64,000 nucleotides of DNA from Phytohabitans sp036906915 (GTDB lineage Bacteria > Actinomycetota > Actinomycetes > Mycobacteriales > Micromonosporaceae), in the NCBI RefSeq assembly GCF_036906915.1, contig NZ_JBAKHX010000039.1, forward strand, positions 13,817-77,816, given 5' to 3'. Every line of letters begins with the position of its first letter. Position 1 is the stretch's first letter. The notes under the pieces are model-generated. The model did no database searches. It saw nothing but the letters and a program-made list of their open reading frames with translations, and was not told the DNA's origin. Shown in pieces: positions 34,833 to 43,119 of this stretch. A program made the translations under genes and the position numbers.

Positions 34833-36170
34833 ATGGCGACAGTCGATGGCCTCACGGCGGCCGTCGCCGCCCACGAAAGCCACCGCGGCCTGTCGCGCTC
34901 CATCGGGCTGCACAGCCTTCTCTTCGCGCTTCTCGGCGCGGGCGGGCTGGTGACGGCCCTGATCACCGGGGCCGATGCCGCGCTGGCCGCGACGGGGCTG
35001 GCGCTAGTGGGCATGACGGTCATCGCGATCCGGGTCAGCCGGCACCTGCGCAGGCTCCGCGCGGTGGCCCTCGACGTGGCATACCACCAACTCCCGACGG
35101 CCGTCAGCGGCGCCGCGAAAGCGACCGACGCGGAAGCCGTCGGCGCCGCCGTCGACGAGTCGACCGCGAGGGTCGACGCTCTGCTCACCGCGCGCGCCGG
35201 CGAGGTCGGCGCGCTGGCCCGCGCCTTCGCCACCGTGCACAGGCAGGCGCTGCGGCTCGCCGCCGACGAGGCGCTCACCCGCATGGAGAGCGAGGCGACG
35301 CTGGCCGCCCTCTCGCGGCGCGGGCAGGCGCTGATCCAGCGGCAGCTCCGGCTGATCGAGGAGTTCGTGCGGCTGGAGACCGACCGGGCCGCCCGTGGCC
35401 GGCTGCTCGCGCTCGACCGGCTGGCCAGCCGGATGCGCCGCAACGAGGAAAACCTGCTGGTGCTCGCCGGTGGTGACCCTGGCCGCCGCCCGACCGAGCC
35501 GGTGTCGCTGCGCGAGGTGGTCCGCACGGCGGCGGCTGAGCTCGACGACCCCGATCGGGTGAAGGTGGTGGCCACGCCGCTGGTGGCGATCGCCGCCGAC
35601 GCGGTCGCCGACGTGATCCACGTGCTCGCCGAGCTCCTGGAAAACGCCGCCAACTTCTCGCACCCAGCCAACCACGTGCGCGTCGACACCCACCAGGACG
35701 TCGACCAGGTGACCCTGACGATCTTCGACGAGGGCATCGGGATGGCGGCCACCAAGCTCGCCGAGGCCAACCGCCGGCTCGCGGAGCCGTCTGCCCTGAC
35801 CAGCGCGCTGGTCGGCACGATGGGCCTGCTGGTGATCGGGCGGCTGGCCCGGCGGCACGGCATCACCGTCAAGCTGACGAGCGTGCCCGACGGCGGCACG
35901 GCCGCGTTCGTGGCGCTGCCGCATTCGGTGCTAGCACCCCTGCCCACGCTCGACCGGGTACGTCGCGGTCGGTACGAGCAGCACGCCCTGCCGGCCGTCC
36001 CCGCCCCGATGTCACTTCCGGCGGTCCCCGAGCCCGCTGGCCGCCCTCGCCGGCCGGCCGCACTCCCCGCTGCCCGCCCCGCCGCCCTGCCCAGCGGCCC
36101 GGTGGCCGGGGCGCGCCCCGCACCGGTCGTGCCACAGGTTCCCGAACAGCGGCCTCGGCGGCTGCGCTGA
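34833..36170 (+). CDS. CvnA-like sensor ATPase lacking the phosphoacceptor histidine
   Basis: 445 aa. Two hydrophobic segments at residues about 25-70 are followed by a coiled-coil/HAMP-like region and a HATPase_c domain (VIHVLAELLENAANFSHP N-box, DEGIGM and SALVGTMGLLVIGRLARRHG). The C-terminus is a Pro/Ala-rich tail. Related conservon kinases carry LDHLATRMRR before the ATPase; here it is LDRLASRMRR, with Arg196 at the His position. The protein probably binds ATP but may not autophosphorylate. No conservon B, C or D genes follow. ATG 34833 has GGAG upstream; GTG 34827 is possible. Confidence 0.8.
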   Translation: MATVDGLTAAVAAHESHRGLSRSIGLHSLLFALLGAGGLVTALITGADAALAATGLALVGMTVIAIRVSRHLRRLRAVALDVAYHQLPTAVSGAAKATDAEAVGAAVDESTARVDALLTARAGEVGALARAFATVHRQALRLAADEALTRMESEATLAALSRRGQALIQRQLRLIEEFVRLETDRAARGRLLALDRLASRMRRNEENLLVLAGGDPGRRPTEPVSLREVVRTAAAELDDPDRVKVVATPLVAIAADAVADVIHVLAELLENAANFSHPANHVRVDTHQDVDQVTLTIFDEGIGMAATKLAEANRRLAEPSALTSALVGTMGLLVIGRLARRHGITVKLTSVPDGGTAAFVALPHSVLAPLPTLDRVRRGRYEQHALPAVPAPMSLPAVPEPAGRPRRPAALPAARPAALPSGPVAGARPAPVVPQVPEQRPRRLR

Positions 36171-36173
36171 CCG

Positions 36174-36179
36174 TACCCT
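36174..36179 (+). promoter_or_regulatory. -10 box of a leaderless promoter
   Basis: TACCCT lies 6 nt before the GTG of the CapA-like gene. Confidence 0.55.
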
Positions 36180-36185
36180 GCGTGG

Positions 36186-37214
36186 GTGCGTTTCCTGGTC
36201 TATGCCCTTTTTGTCGTTTTGCTTACTGCTTGCGGGTCGCCGCCCGCTTCACCCGATTGGGTGGCAGCGCCGCCATCCGCCTCTCCCGCCGTGGCACCGA
36301 CGCCGGCTGAGATCACCCTCGCCTTCGCGGGCGACGTCCACTTCGCCGGCCGCACCGAGCGCCTCCTCGACGATCCGGAGACCGCCTTCGGGGAGGTCGC
36401 GACCACGCTCGCCGAGGCGGACGTGACGATGATCAACCTTGAGACCGCCGTCACCACGCGCGGCCAGCCCGAGCCGAAGCAGTTCCTCTTCCGGGCCCCG
36501 CCGAGCACGTACGCGGCCGTGAAAGCGGCGGGCGTCGACGTCGTCTCCCTGGCGAACAACCACGCCCTGGACTACGGCCAGCAGGGCCTGGCAGACACCG
36601 TCGAGGCGGCCCGCGCCGCCGGCGTACCAACCGTCGGAGCGGGCGCGGACGCCGCGGCCGCCAACGCCGCCTGGACCACGACGGTGCGCGGCACGACCAT
36701 CGCCTTTCTGGGGTTCAGCCAGGTCCACGAGCTGTGGCAGCGTTGGCGCGCGACCGACACCCGGCCCGGCATCGCGATGGCCCACGACCGCGACCGCGCC
36801 GTGGCCGCCGTGCGTGCCGCGCGTCAGATCGCCGACACGGTGGTCGTGTACGTGCACTGGGGCCTCGAGGGCAACGAGTGCCCGACGGGTGAAATGCGGG
36901 GGTTCGCGGCGGCGCTCGCGGACGCGGGAGCGGACATCGTGGTCGGTACCCACGCGCACCTGCTCCTAGGTGAGACATGGCTGGGGCGCACGTACGTGCA
37001 GTACGGGCTGGGAAACTTCCTCTGGTGGCGCGACGACGCGTTCAGCAACGACACGGGTGTGCTGCGCGTGACCCTGCGCGGCGGCCGCGTGGCCGGGACC
37101 GAGCTGGTGCCGGCGGTCATCTCCCGCCAAACCGGGCAGCCCCGCTTGGCCACGGGGACGGCCCGCACCCGGATCCTCGCCGCCTATGCCGCCCTGGCTG
37201 AGTGCGTTGCGTGA
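36186..37214 (+). CDS. CapA-family metallophosphatase-fold lipoprotein
   Basis: 342 aa. A lipobox LTAC ends the signal (VVLLTACGSPP). The CapA/PGA_cap fold follows: LAFAGDVHFAGR, DVTMINLETAVTTRG, DVVSLANNHALDYGQQGL, VVYVHWGLEGNECP and VVGTHAHLLLGETW with the QYGLGNFLWW segment. These carry the Asp, Asn and His metal ligands. CapA proteins act outside the membrane and are linked to poly-gamma-glutamate or capsule metabolism; the role in this organism is unknown. No capB or capC genes are nearby. Confidence 0.88.
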   Translation: MRFLVYALFVVLLTACGSPPASPDWVAAPPSASPAVAPTPAEITLAFAGDVHFAGRTERLLDDPETAFGEVATTLAEADVTMINLETAVTTRGQPEPKQFLFRAPPSTYAAVKAAGVDVVSLANNHALDYGQQGLADTVEAARAAGVPTVGAGADAAAANAAWTTTVRGTTIAFLGFSQVHELWQRWRATDTRPGIAMAHDRDRAVAAVRAARQIADTVVVYVHWGLEGNECPTGEMRGFAAALADAGADIVVGTHAHLLLGETWLGRTYVQYGLGNFLWWRDDAFSNDTGVLRVTLRGGRVAGTELVPAVISRQTGQPRLATGTARTRILAAYAALAECVA

Positions 37215-37322
37215 GTTGCCCGTTTTGTCGGCACGACGCGCCGGAGGGGAACCGAGTTGGCAGTTGCTTCGGGACTGGGCTAAAGTTCTCATCCGTCGCC
37301 AGGAACAAAACTGGGGGCCAGT

Positions 37323-37395
37323 GCGGACGTAGCGCAGTTGGTAGCGCATCACCTTGCCAAGGTGAGGGTCGCGGGTTCGAGTCCCGTCGTCCGCT
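37323..37395 (+). tRNA. tRNA-Gly (GCC)
   Basis: 73 nt. Acceptor stem GCGGACG/CGTCCGC, anticodon loop TTGCCAA with stem CACC.../GGTG, and T-loop GGGTTCGAGTCCC. No CCA is encoded. First of a Gly-Cys-Val cluster. Confidence 0.97.
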
Positions 37396-37434
37396 CGGAG
37401 TGAGGCCGCGACACAACACGTCGGGGGTCACCTC

Positions 37435-37505
37435 GGTGGAGTGGCCGAGAGGCGAGGCAACGGCCTGCAAAGCCGTGTACACGGGTTCAAATCCCGTCTC
37501 CACCT
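37435..37505 (+). tRNA. tRNA-Cys (GCA)
   Basis: 71 nt. Acceptor GGTGGAG/CTCCACC with discriminator T as expected for Cys. Anticodon GCA is in CCTGCAAAG and the T-arm is GGGTTCAAATCCC. Confidence 0.96.
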
Positions 37506-37518
37506 CGGCACCACGCTC

Positions 37519-37590
37519 GGGCGATTGGCGCAGTGGGAGCGCGCTTCCTTGACACGGAAGAGGTCACTGGTTCAAACCCAGTATCGCCCA
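37519..37590 (+). tRNA. tRNA-Val (GAC)
   Basis: 72 nt. Acceptor GGGCGAT/ATCGCCC, anticodon GAC in TTGACAC, T-arm TGGTTCAAACCCA. A CCA follows the discriminator A. Confidence 0.97.
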
Positions 37591-37608
37591 CCATCTATAA
37601 AGCACGCT

Positions 37609-37639
37609 AAGGCCCGGTCGAGATTCTCGCCCGGGCCTT
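37609..37639 (+). terminator. terminator of the tRNA cluster
   Basis: AAGGCCCGG pairs with CCGGGCCTT around a 13-nt loop and is followed by CCTCTTGCCCTCTC. Confidence 0.8.
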
Positions 37640-37644
37640 CCTCT

Positions 37645-37870
37645 TGCCCTCTCTCCGCTCTCCGCGCCCTCCGCTCTCCGCGCCCTCCGCTCTCCGCGCT
37701 CTCCGCGCCCTCCGCTCTCCGCGCCCTCCGCTCTCCGCGCTCTCCGCGCTCTCCGCTCTCCGCGCCCTCCGCTCTCCGCGCCCTCCGCTCTCCGCGCTCT
37801 CCGCGCCCTCCGCTCTCCGCGCCCTCCGCTCTCCGCGCCCTCCGCTCTCCGCGCCCTCCGCTCTCCCCGC
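37645..37870 (+). repeat. C-rich tandem repeats left of repeat copy 6
   Basis: About 220 bp made of two interleaved units, CTCTCCGCG and CCCTCCG (together a 16-bp period, CTCTCCGCGCCCTCCG), with varying order. All six frames are open and give Arg/Pro/Ser/Leu repeats. There is no gene. Confidence 0.9.
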
Positions 37871-37948
37871 CGATCAAGGGCAAATGCACGTGGTTTGATC
37901 TCAGATCCGCGTGCATTTGCCCTTGATCGATGCGGATCGCCTTGATCG
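37871..37948 (+). repeat. 78-bp structured dispersed repeat, copy 6 (forward)
   Basis: Hairpin around loop GTTTGATCTCAGATCC, third arm ending CGCCTTGATCG. It lies downstream of the tRNA terminator and is paired with copy 7. Confidence 0.93.
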
Positions 37949-38154
37949 ACGACCCTGCCGCCGCCTTGCCGCCGCCCCGTCGGCCACGCGCCGGCGCGCG
38001 TCCTCCGCGCTGCTGGGTGGCGACCACGTTCGCGGTGCGGCATGGCCGAGCGGCGGCAGCGCGGAACGGTGCAATCCGGTCGGGGGATCGGGCGCCCGCC
38101 CGACTGCGGCGATGGACCCGTGACGCGACGCCGAACCGCCCAACTCAACGGCGT
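37949..38154. other. 206-bp spacer between repeat copies 6 and 7
   Basis: No gene seen. The right-hand half resembles the spacer at 56407-56645: a shared GCGCCCGCCCGA.. block, GACGCG and an identical AACTCAACGGCGT next to the reversed element. Confidence 0.6.
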
Positions 38155-38232
38155 CGATCAAGGAGATCTGCATCGATCAAGGGCAAACGCACGTGGAAAA
38201 GAGATCGAACCACGTGCGTTTGCCCTTGATCG
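38155..38232 (-). repeat. 78-bp structured dispersed repeat, copy 7 (reverse)
   Basis: Third arm first (CGATCAAGGAGATCTGCAT), then the hairpin with loop GGAAAAGAGATCGAAC. Closes the pair with copy 6. Confidence 0.93.
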
Positions 38233-38235
38233 ACG

Positions 38236-38410
38236 AGCGGGGTGCCGGCGCGGGCGACCGAGCGGGGTGCCGGGGCGGGCGACCGAGCGGGGTGCCGGGG
38301 CGGGCGACCGAGCGGGGTGCCGGGGCGGGCGACCGAGCGGGGTGCCGGGGCGGGGTGCCGGGGCGGGCGACGGGCGGGTGACGGGGCGGGGTGACGGGGC
38401 GGGGTGCGTT
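38236..38410 (+). repeat. G-rich tandem repeats right of repeat copy 7
   Basis: Four to five units of a 25-bp repeat (CGACCGAGCGGGGTGCCGGG plus GCGGG) degrade into GGGGCGGGGTGACGG runs that reach the broken sigma-factor gene. Confidence 0.88.
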
Positions 38411-38426
38411 GGGTTAGCAGCAGCGG

Positions 38427-38720
38427 GTGTCGGGGGTTTTCGTCGCGGCGGTCGCAGCGTTGGCGTTCGAAGTCGCGCCGGGACAGCACCGGCTCCTCCG
38501 GGTGGAGGCGCCGGTGCCGCTCGACGACGACCAGCGCGCGCTGGTCGCGGCGCTCAAGGAACTGCCCACCCGGCAGCGGGAGGCGCTCGTCCTGCGACAC
38601 TGGTTGGGCCTGCGGGAAGCCGAAATCGCCGCCGCGATGGGCATTTCCTGCGGCGCCGTGAAGTCACACACCTCGCGCGGGATGGCTGCCCTCACGCGCG
38701 TGCTGGAGGAAAGGCGATGA
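38427..38720 (+). pseudogene. 5'-truncated ECF sigma factor (region 4 only)
   Basis: The readable part ends with a complete sigma region 4: ALKELPTRQREALVLRHWLGLREAEIAAAMGISCGAVKSHTSRGMAALTRVL, typical of the SigE-like ECF group of Micromonosporaceae. Region 2, which binds core polymerase and the -10 element, is absent: upstream sequence is degenerate and then G-rich tandem repeat. The remaining 97 codons could be translated but would not give a working sigma factor. The next gene overlaps as ATGA. Confidence 0.8.
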
Positions 38721-39001
38721 CAACCGGCAGTACCGAGGAGCGGTTGCGGGAGACGCTGGACGCGCTCGCCGCGCAGGCCGACGCGGCGCCACCCGCGTAG
38801 GGGCCTGCGCACGCGCGGTGGCGGCGGTGGGAGCGCCGGCGCCGCCACATCCTCGCCGTGCTGATCGCGATCGTCTTCGCTGTGGCCGACCTGATCGGGC
38901 TGTGGGCGCTGAACCAGACGCAGGACCGGACCCCGGTCATCTTCGACGACCGTACCCGCATCAACGAGCCCGCGTCGCCGGCGGGCGTCAACCCGCCCTA
39001 G
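38717..39001 (+). pseudogene. small membrane protein (sigma-factor partner) with an internal TAG
   Basis: From ATG at 38717 the frame reads MTTGSTEERLRETLDALAAQ.. to a TAG at 38798-38800 (codon 28). It then continues in the same frame without shift: WRRWERRRRHILAVLIAIVF, a membrane helix, then LWALNQTQDRTPVIFDD and a stop at 38999. With the TAG read through, it would be a 94-aa single-pass protein, as commonly follows this sigma-factor type. Decay together with the sigma gene is the simplest reading. Confidence 0.75.
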
Positions 39002-39071
39002 CGATCCACGTCGGCGGTGCGATGGCGGGGGAGTGGCCGGACGAGAGCGTGATCATCTATCGTCTGCGGCC

Positions 39072-39524
39072 ATGATCAAGCTTCGTAGAGTTCTTACGGT
39101 GCTCGCGGCTGTGGCGGCAATGATCGGCGCGACCGGTGCCCCGGCACTGGCCGTCGACGACAGCTTCTACACAACCAGCGCCACCCCGAGCAACTGCCCG
39201 GACGACGACGATCCCGCTGGCTACGTCTACTTCGTGGACTACGGCGAGGGTGACCTGAGCAACCCGGCGAAGAACGACGACTACGTCTCGATCCGGGACA
39301 CCTGTGCCGACGGCGACGGCGTGGCCGCGTACGCGTGGCACAAGGGCGTGAAGCACGGTCCCAAGTACAACGGGCGGGGCTTCGACGAGTTCATGGTCTG
39401 GGACCCGTTCGGAAACGTCCTTCCCGGCGAGCGAGTCGGCATCCAGATCTGCTCGCAGAACGGGACGTACGGCACGCCGTACGACTGCGGCAGCGTGATC
39501 TACCGCACGAGCAGCGACGGCTGA
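39072..39524 (+). CDS. secreted small protein, unknown function
   Basis: 150 aa. A signal peptide (MIKLRRVLTVLAAVAAMIGA.. cleaving near PALAVDD) precedes a mature domain of about 120 residues with four cysteines (NCPDD, DTC, QIC, YDCG) and a run of Asp. No family is recognised. TATCGT lies 8 nt before the ATG, so translation may be leaderless. A strong terminator follows. Confidence 0.75.
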   Translation: MIKLRRVLTVLAAVAAMIGATGAPALAVDDSFYTTSATPSNCPDDDDPAGYVYFVDYGEGDLSNPAKNDDYVSIRDTCADGDGVAAYAWHKGVKHGPKYNGRGFDEFMVWDPFGNVLPGERVGIQICSQNGTYGTPYDCGSVIYRTSSDG

Positions 39525-39529
39525 AGCTG

Positions 39530-39563
39530 GCCTCGGTCACGGCATTGCGGCCGTGACCGAGGC
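39530..39563. terminator. bidirectional terminator
   Basis: A 14-bp perfect stem (GCCTCGGTCACGGC with GCCGTGACCGAGGC) and a 6-nt loop lie between the secreted-protein gene and the end of the GH35 operon. Confidence 0.85.
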
Positions 39564-39589
39564 TCACAGCGTTGGGCCGTGACCGGCGC

Positions 39590-42199
39590 TCACAGGCTCG
39601 GTTCCAGGTGGATGGCGCGCAGCGCGGGCGCCACCGGGCCGGCCGTGCCGCGCAGCAGCAGGGTCAGCCGGGTGCCGGCGGCAGCCCAGGCGCCCGGCAC
39701 CCAAAGGATCTCGGCGTCGCCGCCGGAGAACCGCGGCCGCTGCGGGTCGTCGAGCCACACCCGCCCGACGCACTCGCCCGCGGCCCAGCCGGTTGCCCGT
39801 ACCTGCTCGCCCTCCAGCCGGATGACCCAGCCCACAGTGGACGGTGGCAGGTCGACGTCGAGCCAGGCTTCCGCGCCCGCCGCGAGGGCGAGCGGCAACT
39901 CGACCGGCGTCCCCGTCGAACCAGCGGCCGTGGCGTATTCCGTCAGCGCCGCGTCGTCCTCGACCGTGCACGACCAGCCGGTCACCGGCCGCAGGGCGAG
40001 CAGTTCCGCCTGGACGCCCGGACCGCTGGGGTTGTGCGGCATCGTCACCGACACGCGATCGGTGCCCGCCGGCAGCAGCAGCCAGGGGTTTTCGGGGTGG
40101 ACGGTCACCGCTTCGCCGCCGTCGACCGCGACCCGCGCCGGCTCGGCCAAGCCGACCAGGTGCAGGGCCGAGTCACCAACACCAGGGATCACTCGGGTGT
40201 ACGTAGTGGGAAGCCCCACCCGGGTGCTGCTCCAGCCGCCAAGCGTGCGCGTCGGTGCGGGCTGGCCGGCCCACTGCTCGTCGCCGCTCACGGTCCACAG
40301 GGCGGACAGGTCACGCACCGCCTCGACCGTCCAAACGGTGCCGAGACCGCGCAGGCCGCCGAGCCTCAGCGCGGGCAGGCGGTCATCGTCGAAGTTGGCG
40401 TGTCCCCAGATCTCGACCGTGGCCCGCACGTCGGCGGTACCCGACACGTCGCGCACGTCGATCCGCTCGGTGGCGCCGAAGCCGGCGATCGTCGGCCTGG
40501 CCTGGCCCGCGATCGACAGATCTACCATGTCGGCGGCGCCGACGATGAGCAACTCGTCGACCCCCGTCAGGTCGGCGGTCGTGGTGTAGGTGCCGCGTCC
40601 ACGGTAGACACCCAGCGCCTCCAGCGTTGGCGGCAGCTCGTGCACCGGACCAGCCGAGCCCGCTGGCGCGCCGGAGCGCCGCTGTCCCGACAGCACGTCG
40701 GTGGCGGTGGTGCGGTGACCCACGCCCTGTGCGGGAGCCAGGTCGGTGACGCCGTCGGCGTGCAGCGCGGTGAGCCGGGCCGCGTCGGCCGGCGGCAGCA
40801 CCACAAGCGTGACGGCTGTGCCGGGCACCTCGATGACGGTCCCCACTGGAATGACGAGCGGCGGGAGTCCATCTAGGACGACCGTCACCGGCACCGTGGA
40901 GGAGAACGCCAGCGCCAGGCGGCCGCCTTCGGTGGCCACCGCCACGAGGTCGGCGGAGGCCATGGACAGCGTCAGGTCGGCGCCCCACTGTTGCAGCGGG
41001 ACATCGAGCAGGACCAGCGGGCACGCGTCATCGGGCACGTCGATCGTCACCCCGTCCAGCGTTGCCGTGCCGGACTCGGTGCCCAGGTTGGGCAGGGCAA
41101 GCAGCTGCCCGCCGCCGTCGAGGTCCAGCGCCGCCAGCGAGGTGCTGGTCGGGAAGTCGGCCGTGACATCGAGGCGCGGCACGCCCGACGTGGCGAGTGC
41201 CAGCCGGGGACCGAGAGCGTCGATGACCCGCGCCAGCACCTGTGCCTCGACGAACTCCGGCCGCTCGACACCGGTCGACGAGACGTATCCGCCGAAGTCG
41301 TACCCGTGGCTCATCAGGTTGCCCGGCGCGCCCCAGTTGCCGCTCGACGGCGTGTACCCGAAGTTCCAGCCGGACGACTGGAGGTACGGCGCGATCAGTG
41401 ACGCGCCGCTGGCCAGCAGCCGCCGCAGCGTGCGGTGCCGCCGGTTGGTCTCGGTGACCAGCAGCGGCAGCCCGCGGTCGGCGAGCAGCCCCGCGTACCG
41501 TCGCACCTCGCCCTCGATGTGCGGCGAGTCGTCGTCCGGGTAGAAGTTGCAGGCCGGTACGACACCGGCCACGTCACCGGTGGCCCCGGTCAGGTCGCCC
41601 TGCCCCGCACACGCGATCATCGGCACGGTGATGCCGTAGCCGACCGACTGGTCGCGCAGCGCGGTGATGTACCCCGTGCGGTCGGCGCAGTCGAAGAAGT
41701 CCAGCTCGTTTTCGAGCTGCACCATGATGACCGGGCCGCCATTGGCGTACTGCCGTTCGGCGATCAGCGGGAGCACCTGGTCGTACCAGGCGCGCACCTG
41801 GGCGAGGTATCGCGGCTCGCTCTGCCGCACCCGTAGCTGCGGGTCGAGGCCAAGCCAGGCCGGCAGCGCGCCACCGTCCCATTCGGAGCAGATGTACGGG
41901 CCGGGCCGCGCGATGACGTACAACCCGGCGGCGTGCGCCAGATCCAGGAATGTGGCGACGTCCCGCCGGCCCTCGAACGACCACTCGCCGGGCGCCGTCT
42001 CGTGAAAGTTCCATGGCAGATACACGTCGACGCACGTGTAGCCGGACGCCCGCACCTGCGCCAGCCGCGCAACCCACTCCTCGCGCGGCAGGCGGAAGTA
42101 GAACAACGAGGCGCAGAGCAGCAGCTTGGGCTGGCCGCCGATCCTGATGCCGCGGGCGTCGAGTTCGACGCCGCTCCTGACAATGGTCTGAACGCTCAC
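39590..42199 (-). CDS. GH35 beta-galactosidase-family enzyme
   Basis: 869 aa without a signal peptide, so cytoplasmic. The barrel starts RGIRIGGQPKLLLCASLFYF and contains GYTCVDVYLPWNFHETAPGEW and VIARPGPYICSEWDGGALPAWL, both GH35 signatures. The proton donor is Glu163 (VIMVQLENEL) and the nucleophile Glu250 (LLVTETNRR). C-terminal beta-sandwich domains follow. It removes beta-galactosyl units from imported oligosaccharides. The GTG start at 42199 overlaps the permease stop as GTGA, and it is the last gene of the importer operon. Confidence 0.92.
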   Translation of the reverse strand: MSVQTIVRSGVELDARGIRIGGQPKLLLCASLFYFRLPREEWVARLAQVRASGYTCVDVYLPWNFHETAPGEWSFEGRRDVATFLDLAHAAGLYVIARPGPYICSEWDGGALPAWLGLDPQLRVRQSEPRYLAQVRAWYDQVLPLIAERQYANGGPVIMVQLENELDFFDCADRTGYITALRDQSVGYGITVPMIACAGQGDLTGATGDVAGVVPACNFYPDDDSPHIEGEVRRYAGLLADRGLPLLVTETNRRHRTLRRLLASGASLIAPYLQSSGWNFGYTPSSGNWGAPGNLMSHGYDFGGYVSSTGVERPEFVEAQVLARVIDALGPRLALATSGVPRLDVTADFPTSTSLAALDLDGGGQLLALPNLGTESGTATLDGVTIDVPDDACPLVLLDVPLQQWGADLTLSMASADLVAVATEGGRLALAFSSTVPVTVVLDGLPPLVIPVGTVIEVPGTAVTLVVLPPADAARLTALHADGVTDLAPAQGVGHRTTATDVLSGQRRSGAPAGSAGPVHELPPTLEALGVYRGRGTYTTTADLTGVDELLIVGAADMVDLSIAGQARPTIAGFGATERIDVRDVSGTADVRATVEIWGHANFDDDRLPALRLGGLRGLGTVWTVEAVRDLSALWTVSGDEQWAGQPAPTRTLGGWSSTRVGLPTTYTRVIPGVGDSALHLVGLAEPARVAVDGGEAVTVHPENPWLLLPAGTDRVSVTMPHNPSGPGVQAELLALRPVTGWSCTVEDDAALTEYATAAGSTGTPVELPLALAAGAEAWLDVDLPPSTVGWVIRLEGEQVRATGWAAGECVGRVWLDDPQRPRFSGGDAEILWVPGAWAAAGTRLTLLLRGTAGPVAPALRAIHLEPSL

Positions 42200-43119
42200 T
42201 TGACCCCCGCGCTTCCACCGCTGATGTCCATCTCGTACAGGTACCGCTGGCCCAGGTAGTACACGACGATCATGGGCAGCGTGAGCAGGATCGAACCCAC
42301 CATCACCAGGTTCCATGGTGGCGCCTGCATCGCCGCCGATGTGCTGCTGATGTACTGGATGCCGAGGGCCAGCGGCATCTTCGACTCGTCGTTCAAGTAG
42401 ATCAGCGGACCCATGAAATCACCCCACGTGTACGTCAGGGTGAAGATGCCGATCGCGATGAGCGCCGGCATCAGCATCGGCAGCATGATCCGGCGGTAGA
42501 CGCCGAAGAAGCCGAGCCCGTCGATCATGGCCGCTTCGTCGATCTCCCGCGGCAGCCGAGACACGAACTGCCGCACCAGGAAGACGTTGAACCCGTTCGA
42601 GAAGAAGTTCGGGATGATCAGCGGCAGGAACGTGTTGATCCAGCCGAGCTCCTTGAACAGGATGAACTGCGGGATCATGGTGATCTGCGTCGGGATCATC
42701 ATCGTCGCGATGACCACCATAAAGAGCACGTTCTTTCCCGGTGCGCGCAGGCGCGCGAAGGCGTAGCCGATCAGCCCGCTGGACAGCATCTGCCCGATCA
42801 CCGCGAAGACCGAGATGATCACGGAGTTCAGCAGGAAGCGGCCCATCGGCAAGCTGGTGTCGAAGACCCGGGTGAAGTTATCCCAGTGAAACTCGCGCGG
42901 GATGATGCTGAACGTGTTCGCGTTTACCGTCTGGTCCGACGACAGCGCGATGGACACGACGAGCACCAGCGGCACGGAGAGCAGCGCCGACACGATCATC
43001 AGCGTCGCGTACGTGAAGGGTGTGGCCCGGAAGGCCCGGGGGGTGCGCGTGTTCTTACCGGGCCGCTGCTCCCGCCGCTCCGCGGCGGGTTGCGGGGGTG
43101 CGCTCGTGATGATCGCCAT
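42196..43119 (-). CDS. sugar ABC transporter permease (MalG/LacG-like)
   Basis: 307 aa with six membrane helices. The cytoplasmic loop EIDEAAMIDGLGFFGVYRRIMLPMLMPAL is the EAA motif that contacts the ATPase. The ATG at 43119 overlaps the previous TGA by one base (TGATG). No ATPase gene is present; actinobacterial sugar importers usually share a multitask MsiK elsewhere. Confidence 0.93.
   Translation of the reverse strand: MAIITSAPPQPAAERREQRPGKNTRTPRAFRATPFTYATLMIVSALLSVPLVLVVSIALSSDQTVNANTFSIIPREFHWDNFTRVFDTSLPMGRFLLNSVIISVFAVIGQMLSSGLIGYAFARLRAPGKNVLFMVVIATMMIPTQITMIPQFILFKELGWINTFLPLIIPNFFSNGFNVFLVRQFVSRLPREIDEAAMIDGLGFFGVYRRIMLPMLMPALIAIGIFTLTYTWGDFMGPLIYLNDESKMPLALGIQYISSTSAAMQAPPWNLVMVGSILLTLPMIVVYYLGQRYLYEMDISGGSAGVK

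Noticed and set aside
37323..37590. tRNA cluster as an integrated-element attachment site
   Set aside because: There is no integrase gene and no duplicated tRNA 3' end in the following DNA.
37572..38148. Open frames of Arg/Glu/Ala or Leu/Ser/Pro repeats
   Set aside because: They are translations of the C-rich tandem repeat and the 78-bp elements; all frames are open there.
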